Below are positions 8,345 to 15,208 of a stretch of 25,149 nt of DNA, piece by piece. Positions within the stretch are counted from its first letter, which is position 1. Each line of letters begins with the position of its first letter. The position numbers and the translations under genes were made by a program. The notes under the pieces were generated by a model that saw only the letters and a list, made by a program, of their open reading frames with translations, was not told the DNA's origin and did no database searches. Source of the stretch: Pseudomonadota bacterium (GTDB lineage: Bacteria; Pseudomonadota; Alphaproteobacteria; Rhizobiales; Xanthobacteraceae); the NCBI GenBank assembly GCA_023391175.1, contig JAEWBL010000303.1:1-25149 (forward strand). Direction: 5' to 3'.

Positions 8345-10003
8345 TCAGGCGCGTGACTTTTCGTAGTCTTCACGCAGCAGGGTCCGCAACGCGAACTTCT
8401 GGATCTTGCCGGAGGCGGTGGACGGCAGCTGGTCGCGCACCTCGATCCGTTCGGGATAATATTGCTTGGCGAGATGCTGGCGATCGAGGAAGGCGACCAT
8501 GTCCTCGAAGCTGAAGGTCTTGCCGGCCTTCGGCACGATGAAGGCGCAGGCGCGCTCGCCGAGGCGCTCGTCCGGATAGGCGACGATGGCCACCTGCTGA
8601 ATGTCCGGGTGCTTGTAGAGCACCGCCTCGATCTCGACCACCGGCAGGTTCTCGGCGCCGCGGATGATGACATCCTTGGTCCGCCCGCAGATGCGGATGT
8701 AGCCCTGCTCGTCCATCCGGGCGATGTCGCCAGTGTCGAACCAGCCTTCGGCATCGGTGGCGTTCCACTGCGGACGCTTCAGGTAGCCGCCGAAATTGGA
8801 GCAGCCGCGCACGTAGAGCGCGCCCTCCTGTCCGGTCGCGAGCACGGAGCCGTCGGCGCCGCGGATCTGCAGCTCCATGCCGGGCAGCACGAAGCCGTCG
8901 GTGTTGATGGAGCGCTCGTCGGGGTCCGAGGGAGAAGCGAGGGTCACCGCCCCGTTTTCCGTCATGCCCCAGGCGGAGATGATCTTGGTGCCCAGAACCT
9001 TCCGGGCCCGCTCCACCAGCACGCCGGGTATGGCGGTTCCCGCGCACAGGAAGATGCGCAGCGAAGACGATTCGGTGCCCAGTTCCTCGACCGTGTTGGT
9101 GATATCCATGAGGAAGGGCGTCGAGGCCATGGTGAAGGTGACGCCCTCCTGCGCGATGAGCCGCGCCGCCAGCGCCTTGTCCCAGCTGTCCATCAGCACC
9201 ATGCGGGCCTTCAGCATGAACGGCATCAGCAGGCCGTACATGAAGCCGGTCTGGTGGGCCATGGGAGAGGCCATGAGCACCACGTCCGACGCGCCGAGAC
9301 CGAGCCGCTGCGCATAGGCGACGAGGTTGGAATACATGGTGTTGGCGGTGTGCATCACCCCCTTGGGCTCACCCGTCGTGCCCGAGGTGTAGATGAGCTG
9401 GCACACCGCATTGGCGTCGCTGCGGTCCCGGGCGCTGATCTCCCGGGCGGCAGGCACCTCCGCATCGAGCGCGGGATCGAGGAGCGACGCCTCGAACGCG
9501 TCCCGCCCCTCCCCGCCCACCACCACGAGGTGGGCCAGGTCGGGCAGGTCCGCCTTCAGGCGGTGCGCCATCGCCTCATGGTCGAAGCCGCGGAAGATGC
9601 GGGGAATGGCGAACACCTTGGTCTCGCCGTGGCGGAGCATGAAGGACAGCTCATGCTCGCGGAAGATGGGCATGACCGGATTGAAGACGACGCCCAGCCG
9701 GAGGCAGGCGATGTAGAGCACCACGAATTCCCAGCCGTTCGGCAACTGGCAGGACAGCACATCGTCCTTGCTGAGGCCGAGGCGGCGCAGCCCGGCGGCG
9801 GCGCGCCAGGCGAGGCGGTCGATTTCGGCATAGGTCAGTTCGCGCCGCGTGCCCGTGCCCGTCAGCACGGTCAGGACAGCCACGGCATCCGGCTTCTCGG
9901 CGAGGCAGATCTCGAAATAGTCGAGCAGGGTCTTGCCCGGCCAGAAGCCTTCCGCCTCCATCCGGGCGCGGCGGGGCTCGATGAGCACGGCGTCGAATTG
10001 CAT
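8345..10003 (-). CDS. aliA: cyclohexanecarboxylate-CoA ligase-like AMP-dependent synthetase
   Basis: This 552-residue acyl-adenylate-forming ligase would activate a carboxylate with ATP and CoA to the acyl-CoA. The P-loop motif IYTSGTTGEPKGV is at 204-216, GMTENGA is in the middle, GWFDTGDIAR and GRTKDVIIRGAENL follow, and the C-terminal ASGKIQK contains the adenylation lysine Lys533. A short-linked CoA-ligase family of this size includes AliA of Rhodopseudomonas palustris. The specific call rests mainly on context: it lies 22 bp downstream of the aliB-like dehydrogenase in an operon with badH and badI homologues. It would therefore catalyse the first step, cyclohexanecarboxylate to cyclohexanecarboxyl-CoA. 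A related alicyclic or aromatic acid remains possible. Confidence 0.85.
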   Translation of the reverse strand: MQFDAVLIEPRRARMEAEGFWPGKTLLDYFEICLAEKPDAVAVLTVLTGTGTRRELTYAEIDRLAWRAAAGLRRLGLSKDDVLSCQLPNGWEFVVLYIACLRLGVVFNPVMPIFREHELSFMLRHGETKVFAIPRIFRGFDHEAMAHRLKADLPDLAHLVVVGGEGRDAFEASLLDPALDAEVPAAREISARDRSDANAVCQLIYTSGTTGEPKGVMHTANTMYSNLVAYAQRLGLGASDVVLMASPMAHQTGFMYGLLMPFMLKARMVLMDSWDKALAARLIAQEGVTFTMASTPFLMDITNTVEELGTESSSLRIFLCAGTAIPGVLVERARKVLGTKIISAWGMTENGAVTLASPSDPDERSINTDGFVLPGMELQIRGADGSVLATGQEGALYVRGCSNFGGYLKRPQWNATDAEGWFDTGDIARMDEQGYIRICGRTKDVIIRGAENLPVVEIEAVLYKHPDIQQVAIVAYPDERLGERACAFIVPKAGKTFSFEDMVAFLDRQHLAKQYYPERIEVRDQLPSTASGKIQKFALRTLLREDYEKSRA

Positions 10004-10025
10004 GGTTCCCTCCCCTGTCGCCGGA

Positions 10026-11198
10026 TCAGCCGTTGACCGCGACCCGACCCGCCCGTTCGCGGGCGATGATGTTCTTCATGATGTGCGCGGTGCCGTCGCC
10101 GATCTGGAGGCCGAGCACGTCGCGCAGACGCTGCTCGAACGGCAGCTCGGTGGAATAGGCGGCGTGGCCGTGGATCAGCAGGCAGGCATGGATCGCCTCA
10201 TAGGCGAGCAGCGGCGGCCACCACTTGGCCATCGCCGCCTCCGCCACGTGCGGCAGGCCGTTGTCCTTGAGCCACAGCGCGTTGTAGCTCAGCAGCCTGG
10301 CGCCCTCGATACGGGTGTCGAAGTCGGCGAGTTGGTGGGTGATGCCCTGGAAGGACGCCAGCGGCTTGCCGAAGGCGCGCCGCTCGCCGATGTAGGCCCA
10401 GGCCTCGTTGAGAGACTGGCGGGCCGTGCCGAGGCATTGCAGGCCGATGAGCGAGCGGGAGAAGTCGAAGCCCTGCATCACCTGCACGAAGCCCTTGTTC
10501 TCCGCCCCGAGCAGGTGATCGGCCGGCACCCGCACATTGTCGAAGAAGATGGAGCCGCGGCCGATGGCATGCTGGCCGAGGTCGGTGAAGCGGGTCGTCG
10601 AGATGCCGGGGGTGTCCATGGGCACGAAGATGGCGGAGACGCCGTGCGCCTTGTCCTCCGGCCGCCCGGTGCGGGCGAAGACGACGGCGGCGGCGGCCTG
10701 GTCGGCGGCCGATATGGAGGTCTTCTCTCCGTTGATGACGTAATGGTCGCCGTCGCGCTCCATCCTCAGGCCGAGATTGGCGGCGTCGGAGCCACCGCGC
10801 GGCTCGGTGAGCGCGATGGCCAGCAGGACCTCTCCCGCGGTCAGCTTGGGCAGCCAGTGGCGCTTGATCTCGGGATTGGCGAAGTTCGCGAGGATCTGGC
10901 CGTTGAGTGAGGCGAGGACGTTGATATAGCCGAAGTTGAAGTCGCCCTTGGCGATCTCCTCGATGATGACGCCCGAATAGATGGAGCCCGCGCCGCTGCC
11001 GCCGAATTCCTCGGGCAGTTCGGGCGCGATCAGGCCAAGGCTGCCCATCTCGCGCACCAGTTCCGCACCGAACGTGCCGGTGCGCTCGCGATCCTTGTAG
11101 CCGGGGGCGAGCTTGTCGGCGGCGAACCTCGCGGCGAGATCGCGCAGGGCGATCAGGTCTTCCGTGTCGAAAACCGTGGGATAGGCCGTGGGCGTCAT
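10026..11198 (-). CDS. aliB: cyclohexanecarboxyl-CoA dehydrogenase-like acyl-CoA dehydrogenase with Asp in place of the catalytic Glu
   Basis: This 390-residue FAD-dependent acyl-CoA dehydrogenase would introduce the first ring double bond, giving cyclohex-1-ene-1-carboxyl-CoA and passing electrons to ETF. Family blocks visible are LPEEFGGSG, ALTEPRGGSDA, the INGEKTSIS turn, RRAFGKPLASFQ and the C-terminal IMKNIIARE helix. At the position where most family members carry the base Glu in YEGT, this protein reads GDGT with Asp368. The other acyl-CoA dehydrogenase in this window keeps Glu364. The ATG at 11198 is chosen for AGGAAA 6 bp upstream and because 390 residues is normal; the longer open frame adds an Arg-rich, unlikely extension. 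It follows badI after a 219-bp gap and precedes aliA by 22 bp. Loss of the canonical Glu is known in cyclohexene-carboxyl-CoA dehydrogenases, so an alicyclic substrate is plausible. Confidence 0.87.
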   Translation of the reverse strand: MTPTAYPTVFDTEDLIALRDLAARFAADKLAPGYKDRERTGTFGAELVREMGSLGLIAPELPEEFGGSGAGSIYSGVIIEEIAKGDFNFGYINVLASLNGQILANFANPEIKRHWLPKLTAGEVLLAIALTEPRGGSDAANLGLRMERDGDHYVINGEKTSISAADQAAAAVVFARTGRPEDKAHGVSAIFVPMDTPGISTTRFTDLGQHAIGRGSIFFDNVRVPADHLLGAENKGFVQVMQGFDFSRSLIGLQCLGTARQSLNEAWAYIGERRAFGKPLASFQGITHQLADFDTRIEGARLLSYNALWLKDNGLPHVAEAAMAKWWPPLLAYEAIHACLLIHGHAAYSTELPFEQRLRDVLGLQIGDGTAHIMKNIIARERAGRVAVNG

Positions 11199-11400
11199 GG
11201 GATTTCCTGCCTGGACGTCTTCTTGCCGGATGAAATGAGCCGCCATGCGGAGCGAGCGCGGGCGGAGCGTCTGGCGGCCGCTCCACTGGCGCGGCCGCAG
11301 GTAGAAGGCCCGCCATGCCGTCGCCCTGACGCGCGGCATGGTGGAACCGTCCGGCCCCTCGCACCCCCTGCGGGACGGGCGCGCGCGGCGGCAACGGACC

Positions 11401-11415
11401 TCCCCGAAGCGGGGA
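11401..11415 (-). other. small hairpin just after the badI stop codon, head of the 219-bp badI-aliB gap
   Basis: The palindrome TCCCCG-AAG-CGGGGA has a perfect 6-bp stem and a 3-base loop. It begins 2 bp after the badI stop on the transcribed strand and has no U-tract. It is therefore more likely an mRNA-processing, stability or partial attenuation element than a full terminator. The rest of the gap (11199-11400) is GC-rich with no credible gene; a ribosome site for aliB lies at its end. Confidence 0.4.
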
Positions 11416-11417
11416 CC

Positions 11418-12200
11418 CTACTTGCCGAACTTGCGGAAGTCGGGCTTGCGCTTCTCGCGGAAGGCGACGCCGCCTTCCTTGCTTTCGTCGGTGTCGTAAT
11501 AGAGGCTCAGCGCCCGCATCCCGAGGGCGGAGATGCCGCGGATGCTCTCGCTGTCGGCGTTGAAGGACACCTTGGCGAGGGCGAGCGCCGTGGGCGAGCG
11601 CTCCATCAGCTCGGCCACCCAGCGGCCCACCTCGGCGTCGAGGTCCTCGTGGGGCACGACCGCGTTGACGAGGCCCATGGCGAGGGCCTCCGCGGCGCTA
11701 TAGCGCTTGTTGAGGTACCAGATCTCCCGCGCCTTCTTCTCCCCCACCACGCGGGCGAGATAGGCGGTGCCGAAGCCCGGATCGACCGAGCCCACCTTGG
11801 GGCCGACCTGCCCGAACTGCGCCTTCTCGGACGCGATGGTGAGGTCGCAGATGGTGGCGAGCACGTTGCCGCCGCCGATGGCGAAGCCGTTCACGCGCGC
11901 AATGACCGGCTTCGGCACGTCACGGATGAGGCTTTGCAGTTCGTCGATGGGCAGGCCGATGACGCCGCGCCCGTCATACTGCCCATCATGGGCCGACTGG
12001 TCGCCGCCGGTGCAGAAGGCCTTGTCGCCGGCACCGGTGAGCACGATGACGCCCACCTTGCGGTCCCAGCCGGCGGTCTGGAAGGCGTGGATCAGCTCGT
12101 CCACGGTGTGGCCGCGGAAAGCGTTGTACTTGTCCGGCCGGTTGATGGTGATCCAGGCGGCGCCGCCGCGGATCTCGTAGAGGATATCCGTATAGTTCAT
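11418..12200 (-). CDS. badI: 2-ketocyclohexanecarboxyl-CoA hydrolase
   Basis: This 260-residue crotonase-superfamily enzyme is of the MenB (naphthoate synthase)/BadI branch. It would hydrolytically open the ring of 2-ketocyclohexane-1-carboxyl-CoA to pimeloyl-CoA in the cytosol. Branch-specific features are the CTGGDQ segment at 63-68 and GPKVGSVDPGFGTAYLAR (133-150) with Ser138 and Asp140. Tyr235 in SLYYD matches the tyrosine position discussed for BadI and dihydroxynaphthoyl-CoA synthases. The two Glu of true enoyl-CoA hydratases are absent, which separates it from BadK in the same window. The start has TGAGGAT upstream and lies 9 bp after the badH stop. A MenB role is unlikely because no menaquinone gene is nearby and BadH is immediately upstream. 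Confidence 0.93.
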   Translation of the reverse strand: MNYTDILYEIRGGAAWITINRPDKYNAFRGHTVDELIHAFQTAGWDRKVGVIVLTGAGDKAFCTGGDQSAHDGQYDGRGVIGLPIDELQSLIRDVPKPVIARVNGFAIGGGNVLATICDLTIASEKAQFGQVGPKVGSVDPGFGTAYLARVVGEKKAREIWYLNKRYSAAEALAMGLVNAVVPHEDLDAEVGRWVAELMERSPTALALAKVSFNADSESIRGISALGMRALSLYYDTDESKEGGVAFREKRKPDFRKFGK

Positions 12201-12209
12201 GATTGATCC

Positions 12210-12980
12210 TCAGCCGTGCATGGTCAGGCCGCCGGAGACCGAGATCACCTGGCCGGTGATGAAGGCGGCGTCGTCGCTGGACAGGAACAGGATGGCGCCG
12301 GGCAGGTCCTCGGGCTTGCCGAGGCGGCCGAGCGGCACGGCGCGGGTAAAGGCGGTGCGCAGCTTTTCCTTGTCGCCCGCCGCCTCCATGAAGCTCTCCA
12401 GCATCGCCGTCTCGGTCACCCCGGGGCAGACGGTGTTGAAGGTGATGCCGTGGCGGGCATTCTCGCGCGCCAGCGTCTTCATGAAGGCGATCACGCCGGC
12501 CTTGCAGGCGGCATAGACCGCCTCGCCGGACGAGCCGACCCGCCCGGCATCCGAGCCGATGGACACGATGCGCCCACCCTGCCCGCGTGCGACCATGGAG
12601 GCCAGCACCGGCTTGGTGATGTTGAGCACGGCGCGCAGGTTGATATCGATGATCTTCGACCAGAAGTCTGGCTCCGACTTCAGGAAGGGGACGAACAGGT
12701 CCCAGCCCGCATTGTTCACGAGGATGTCGATGGGGCCGAAATCGGCCTCCACCGCGGTGATCGCCTTCGCGACGGCATCGTAGTCGGTGAGATCGACCAC
12801 CAGGGCGATCGCCTCGCCGCCGCCGGCCCTGATCCCCTCCACCACCTTCTCCGCCGCCGCGGCGCCGATGTCCGCCACGATGACCCGCGCGCCGTCCTCG
12901 GCGAAGCGGCGACAGGTGGCAGACCCGATACCGCCGCCGCCGCCAGTTACAACAACAACTTTGCCTTTCAAGCCTCGCAC
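12210..12980 (-). CDS. badH: 2-hydroxycyclohexanecarboxyl-CoA dehydrogenase (short-chain dehydrogenase)
   Basis: This 256-residue classical SDR would oxidise 2-hydroxycyclohexane-1-carboxyl-CoA to the 2-keto compound with NAD+. The cofactor motif TGGGGGIG is at 12-19, NNAG is near 89-92, and the catalytic residues are Ser143, Tyr156 and Lys160 (YAACK). The C-terminal FITGQVISVSGGLTM ending is typical. I place the start at the GTG at 12980, giving VRGLKGKVVVV, because AGAGG lies about 9 bp upstream and 255-256 residues is normal for BadH. An upstream TTG (13004) would add eight residues. It is the first gene of the minus-strand operon, divergent from the MarR regulator gene, with a recognisable promoter and operator-like palindrome upstream. 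Confidence 0.9.
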   Translation of the reverse strand: MRGLKGKVVVVTGGGGGIGSATCRRFAEDGARVIVADIGAAAAEKVVEGIRAGGGEAIALVVDLTDYDAVAKAITAVEADFGPIDILVNNAGWDLFVPFLKSEPDFWSKIIDINLRAVLNITKPVLASMVARGQGGRIVSIGSDAGRVGSSGEAVYAACKAGVIAFMKTLARENARHGITFNTVCPGVTETAMLESFMEAAGDKEKLRTAFTRAVPLGRLGKPEDLPGAILFLSSDDAAFITGQVISVSGGLTMHG

Positions 12981-13091
12981 GACGGCACCTCTTCCAAATC
13001 GCAAGCCGGGACCGAAACGACGAGAACCGCTCCATTATTGCCTATGGAGCGATAACGACATCCCCGGAACCGCGCCGAACTCCGTATATTC

Positions 13092-13121
13092 AATCTACGG
13101 GCACTCGCATTTTTATGTCAA
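13092..13121 (-). promoter_or_regulatory. candidate sigma-70 promoter of the badHI-aliBA operon
   Basis: On the minus strand TTGACA (13116-13121, a perfect -35) is followed after 18 bp by TAGATT (13092-13097, four of six matches to the -10). Transcription would start near 13085, leaving a leader of about 105 nt before the badH GTG. The -35 is embedded in the palindrome at 13115-13132, so a bound MarR protein would block polymerase. Confidence 0.5.
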
Positions 13122-13132
13122 TATATTTCCAT
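13115..13132. promoter_or_regulatory. candidate BadR-type operator, site 1 (badH/badR)
   Basis: ATGTCAATATATTTCCAT is an 18-bp palindrome in which seven of nine base pairs are symmetric (ATG..AATATATT..CAT). It lies between the divergent badH and MarR genes and overlaps the badH -35. The same pattern recurs at 14908 and, less exactly, at 15030, 5206 and 5229. Operators of this size beside their own regulator gene are usual for MarR proteins. Confidence 0.62.
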
Positions 13133-13189
13133 TATTGCGCCGCAACAGCCGCCCTTGACCGCACCGTGCGGCGCAGTCAGAGTGCAGGC

Positions 13190-13756
13190 ATGACAAAGGA
13201 TGGCGGCGGTTCGCGGGGCATTTCGCCGGGCTTGAGCAACAGGCTCTTCTTCCGGCTCTATCAATGCGCCAACATGTTGCATAAGACCGGGACACGGGCG
13301 CTGGACGATTACGAGATCACCACCCAGCAATGGGCGGTGCTCGGCGCGCTGACCCGCCCGGCTTTCGCGGAAGGGGTGGCGGTGGGCGACCTCGCCGCCT
13401 TCCTGCTTGTCACCCGGCAGAATCTCGCCGGCGTGCTGCAGCGGCTCGAGGCCATGGACTATGTGGAGCGGACGGTCGACGCCAACGACAACCGCTCCCG
13501 CCTCATTCGCCTGACACCCAAGGGGCGCAGCCTGTGGGACGCCAACATGCGCCCCGTGATCGCCGACTATTACGACGCGGCCCTCGCCGGCTTCTCCACC
13601 GAGGACCGGATCCACATGATCCATTACCTCGACAAGATGCTGACCAACTTCAAGGCTCTCGACCCGGAAGCCTCCGCCCGCCACGAGGAGGAGGTGCGGG
13701 CTGCCGCGCCCGCACCGGCGCCTAGAGTCCGGCGCGTGCCTTCGCCTCGGCGGTGA
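13190..13756 (+). CDS. badR: MarR-family transcriptional regulator, BadR-like
   Basis: This 188-residue winged-helix regulator has the recognition region VAVGDLAAFLLVTRQNLAGVLQRLE at about 63-87 and the wing DANDNRSRLIRLTPKGR at 97-113. It would dimerise, bind palindromic DNA and release it on binding a pathway metabolite, probably an acyl-CoA. The position next to badH, in a locus with aliA, aliB, badI and badK, argues for the BadR orthologue, which controls the same pathway in R. palustris. I start it at ATG 13190, giving MTKDGGGSRG. The in-frame ATG at 13115 lies inside the operator palindrome and would add 25 residues unlike MarR sequence. Its 3' end overlaps the convergent acyl-CoA dehydrogenase gene by 35 bp, and the Pro/Arg-rich tail is encoded there. 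Confidence 0.8.
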   Translation: MTKDGGGSRGISPGLSNRLFFRLYQCANMLHKTGTRALDDYEITTQQWAVLGALTRPAFAEGVAVGDLAAFLLVTRQNLAGVLQRLEAMDYVERTVDANDNRSRLIRLTPKGRSLWDANMRPVIADYYDAALAGFSTEDRIHMIHYLDKMLTNFKALDPEASARHEEEVRAAAPAPAPRVRRVPSPRR

Positions 13757-14888
13757 GGGCCTTGGCGATGATGATCTGCTGGATCTGCGTGGTGCCCTCG
13801 TAAATCCGGAACAGGCGCGCGTCCCGATAGAGCTGCTCGGCGCGGTATTCGCGGATATAGCCATTGCCGCCATGGACCTGCACGTTGCGGTCGGCGATGC
13901 GTCCCACCGCCTCGGAAGCGAACATCTTGGCGCAGGAGGCCTCCACGCTCACATCCTCGCCCGCATCCCGCTTCCGGGCCGCGTCCAGCACCATGCAGCG
14001 GGCTGCGTAGGCGTCAGCCTTCGAATCGGCAAACATGGCCTGGAGGAGCTGGAAATCGGCCAGCGGCCGGCCGAACTGCCGGCGCCCCACCGCATAGGCG
14101 AGCATGTCGTCGAGGATGCGCTCGGACAGGCCGACGCAGGCGGCCGCGATATGCAGGCGCCCCTTGTCGAGCACCTTCATGGCAGTCTTGAAGCCCTGCC
14201 CCTCGACCCCGCCGATGAGCGCAGATGCCGGCACCCGGCAATCCTCGAAGATCACGTCGCACACATGGGCGCCCTGCTGGCCCATCTTCTTTTCCGGCTT
14301 GCCGGTGGAGAGCCCCGGCGTGCCGCGTTCCACGGCGAAGGCCGACACGCCGGCCGCGCCCTTCTGGGCCGGGTCGGTGCGGGCCATGACGGTGAACAGG
14401 CTCGCGTGAGGCGCATTGGTGATGAAGCGCTTGGTGCCGTTCAACACATAGACGTCGCCCTCGCGCCGCGCCGTGGTGCGTACCGCGCCCGCGTCCGACC
14501 CCACGTCCGGCTCGGTGAGGGCGAACGAGCCGATGATGTCGCCGGAGGCGAGGCCGGGCAGGTATTTCGCCTTCTGCTCGGGCGTGCCGTCGATGGCGAT
14601 GCCCTGCATGCCGATGCCCACATTGGTGGCGAACAGGGAGCGGAAGGCGGGCGCGGCGCGGCCCAGCTCGAACAGCGCCAGCACCTCCTCCTCCATGGTG
14701 AGGCCAAGGCCGCCGAACTCCTCGGGCGCGGTGAGGCCGAACAGGCCGAGATCCCGCATCCCGGCCACGATCTCAGCCGGAATAGCGTCGCTCTCGGCCA
14801 CCTCGGCCTCGGCGGGGATCAGCCGCTCATCGACGAAACGGCGGATCGCCTCGATGAGTTGGGACAGGGTTCCCGGATCCAGTGCCAT
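13722..14888 (-). CDS. acyl-CoA dehydrogenase with canonical catalytic Glu
   Basis: This 388-residue acyl-CoA dehydrogenase would form a 2-enoyl-CoA with electron transfer to ETF. It shows APEEFGGLGLT near the N terminus, FALTEPDVGSDAGAVRT, LNGTKRFITNA, RRQFGRPLADFQ, VQVHGGNGYIREY and RIYEGTTQIQ with base Glu364. It has its own promoter region with an operator-like palindrome 20 bp upstream, shared with the divergent badK region. A second dehydrogenase is needed for beta-oxidation after ring opening (pimeloyl-CoA and shorter), and I infer that role. Acting on cyclohexanecarboxyl-CoA itself, with AliB doing a different step, is the alternative. Its 3' end runs 35 bp into the convergent regulator gene. 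Confidence 0.88.
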   Translation of the reverse strand: MALDPGTLSQLIEAIRRFVDERLIPAEAEVAESDAIPAEIVAGMRDLGLFGLTAPEEFGGLGLTMEEEVLALFELGRAAPAFRSLFATNVGIGMQGIAIDGTPEQKAKYLPGLASGDIIGSFALTEPDVGSDAGAVRTTARREGDVYVLNGTKRFITNAPHASLFTVMARTDPAQKGAAGVSAFAVERGTPGLSTGKPEKKMGQQGAHVCDVIFEDCRVPASALIGGVEGQGFKTAMKVLDKGRLHIAAACVGLSERILDDMLAYAVGRRQFGRPLADFQLLQAMFADSKADAYAARCMVLDAARKRDAGEDVSVEASCAKMFASEAVGRIADRNVQVHGGNGYIREYRAEQLYRDARLFRIYEGTTQIQQIIIAKALTAEAKARAGL

Positions 14889-14907
14889 GACATTCCCTCC
14901 CGCTTCT

Positions 14908-14925
14908 ATGGAAATATATTGTCAT
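14908..14925. promoter_or_regulatory. candidate BadR-type operator, site 2 (acyl-CoA dehydrogenase promoter)
   Basis: ATGGAAATATATTGTCAT has the exact ATGNNAATATATTNNCAT pattern and, read on the other strand, nearly equals site 1. It sits 20-37 bp upstream of the dehydrogenase start, where it would overlap a -10 or initial transcribed region. Confidence 0.6.
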
Positions 14926-15013
14926 ATATATTCGCGATGAGACCGCCCCGCAAGCGATCGAATGCGGACCATCGATCTGCGTTCACATTGCTAAGATTGT
15001 GCGGGGGATACGC

Positions 15014-15042
15014 TTGCCTGCGAGAAGTTATGACAATATATT
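15014..15042 (+). promoter_or_regulatory. candidate sigma-70 promoter of badK
   Basis: TTGCCT (15014-15019) and TATATT (15037-15042, five of six matches to the -10) are separated by exactly 17 bp. The -10 lies inside the operator-like palindrome. A start near 15049 leaves about 160 nt of leader. Confidence 0.5.
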
Positions 15043-15047
15043 TCTTA
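15030..15047. promoter_or_regulatory. candidate BadR-type operator, site 3 (badK promoter)
   Basis: ATGACAATATATTTCTTA keeps the left arm and AATATATT core of the consensus, but the right arm reads TTA instead of CAT. It covers the proposed badK -10, a position suited to repression. Confidence 0.55.
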
Positions 15048-15208
15048 TTTGGAGAGCCCTACAGGCCGCTATTCCGGCGAAACGCAGCGGTGTCGGCGCC
15101 ATCCAGCTCGACATGCCCGGGCCAGCCATGCCGGCGGGACGGACTTCGCCCGGCTCGAGGAGCCGGCCCGCCTCGCCCAGATCCTGATCCTGATTTCGTG
15201 AGAATCCC

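Larger units (their letters stand above)
13031..13138. repeat. 11-bp direct repeat flanking the badH upstream region
   Basis: TCCATTATTGC occurs exactly at 13031-13041 and 13128-13138, 97 bp apart in the badH-regulator intergenic region. The second copy overlaps the right end of the main palindrome. Between them, 13044-13061 (ATGGAGCGATAACGACAT) keeps the ATG...CAT arms at the same 18-bp spacing with a degenerate core. It may be an auxiliary weak site permitting looping. Confidence 0.3.
14889..15208. other. 320-bp divergent regulatory region between the acyl-CoA dehydrogenase and badK
   Basis: No gene is credible here: the open frames are Arg/Pro-rich and lack ribosome sites. The left part holds the palindrome at 14908-14925. 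The middle carries a badK promoter with a second palindrome at 15030-15047. The last 160 bp before badK are GC-rich and would form a long untranslated leader, which could carry post-transcriptional control, though I see no known riboswitch. Confidence 0.6.

Noticed and set aside
8462..10036. Long plus-strand open frame opposite the aliA-like gene
   Set aside because: Composition is typical of antisense shadow (His/Gly/Arg-rich), while the minus strand has complete ligase motifs.
13115..13189. An upstream ATG that would extend the MarR regulator by 25 residues
   Set aside because: The ATG is the first half of the operator palindrome, the added residues do not resemble MarR sequence, and 13190 gives a normal length.
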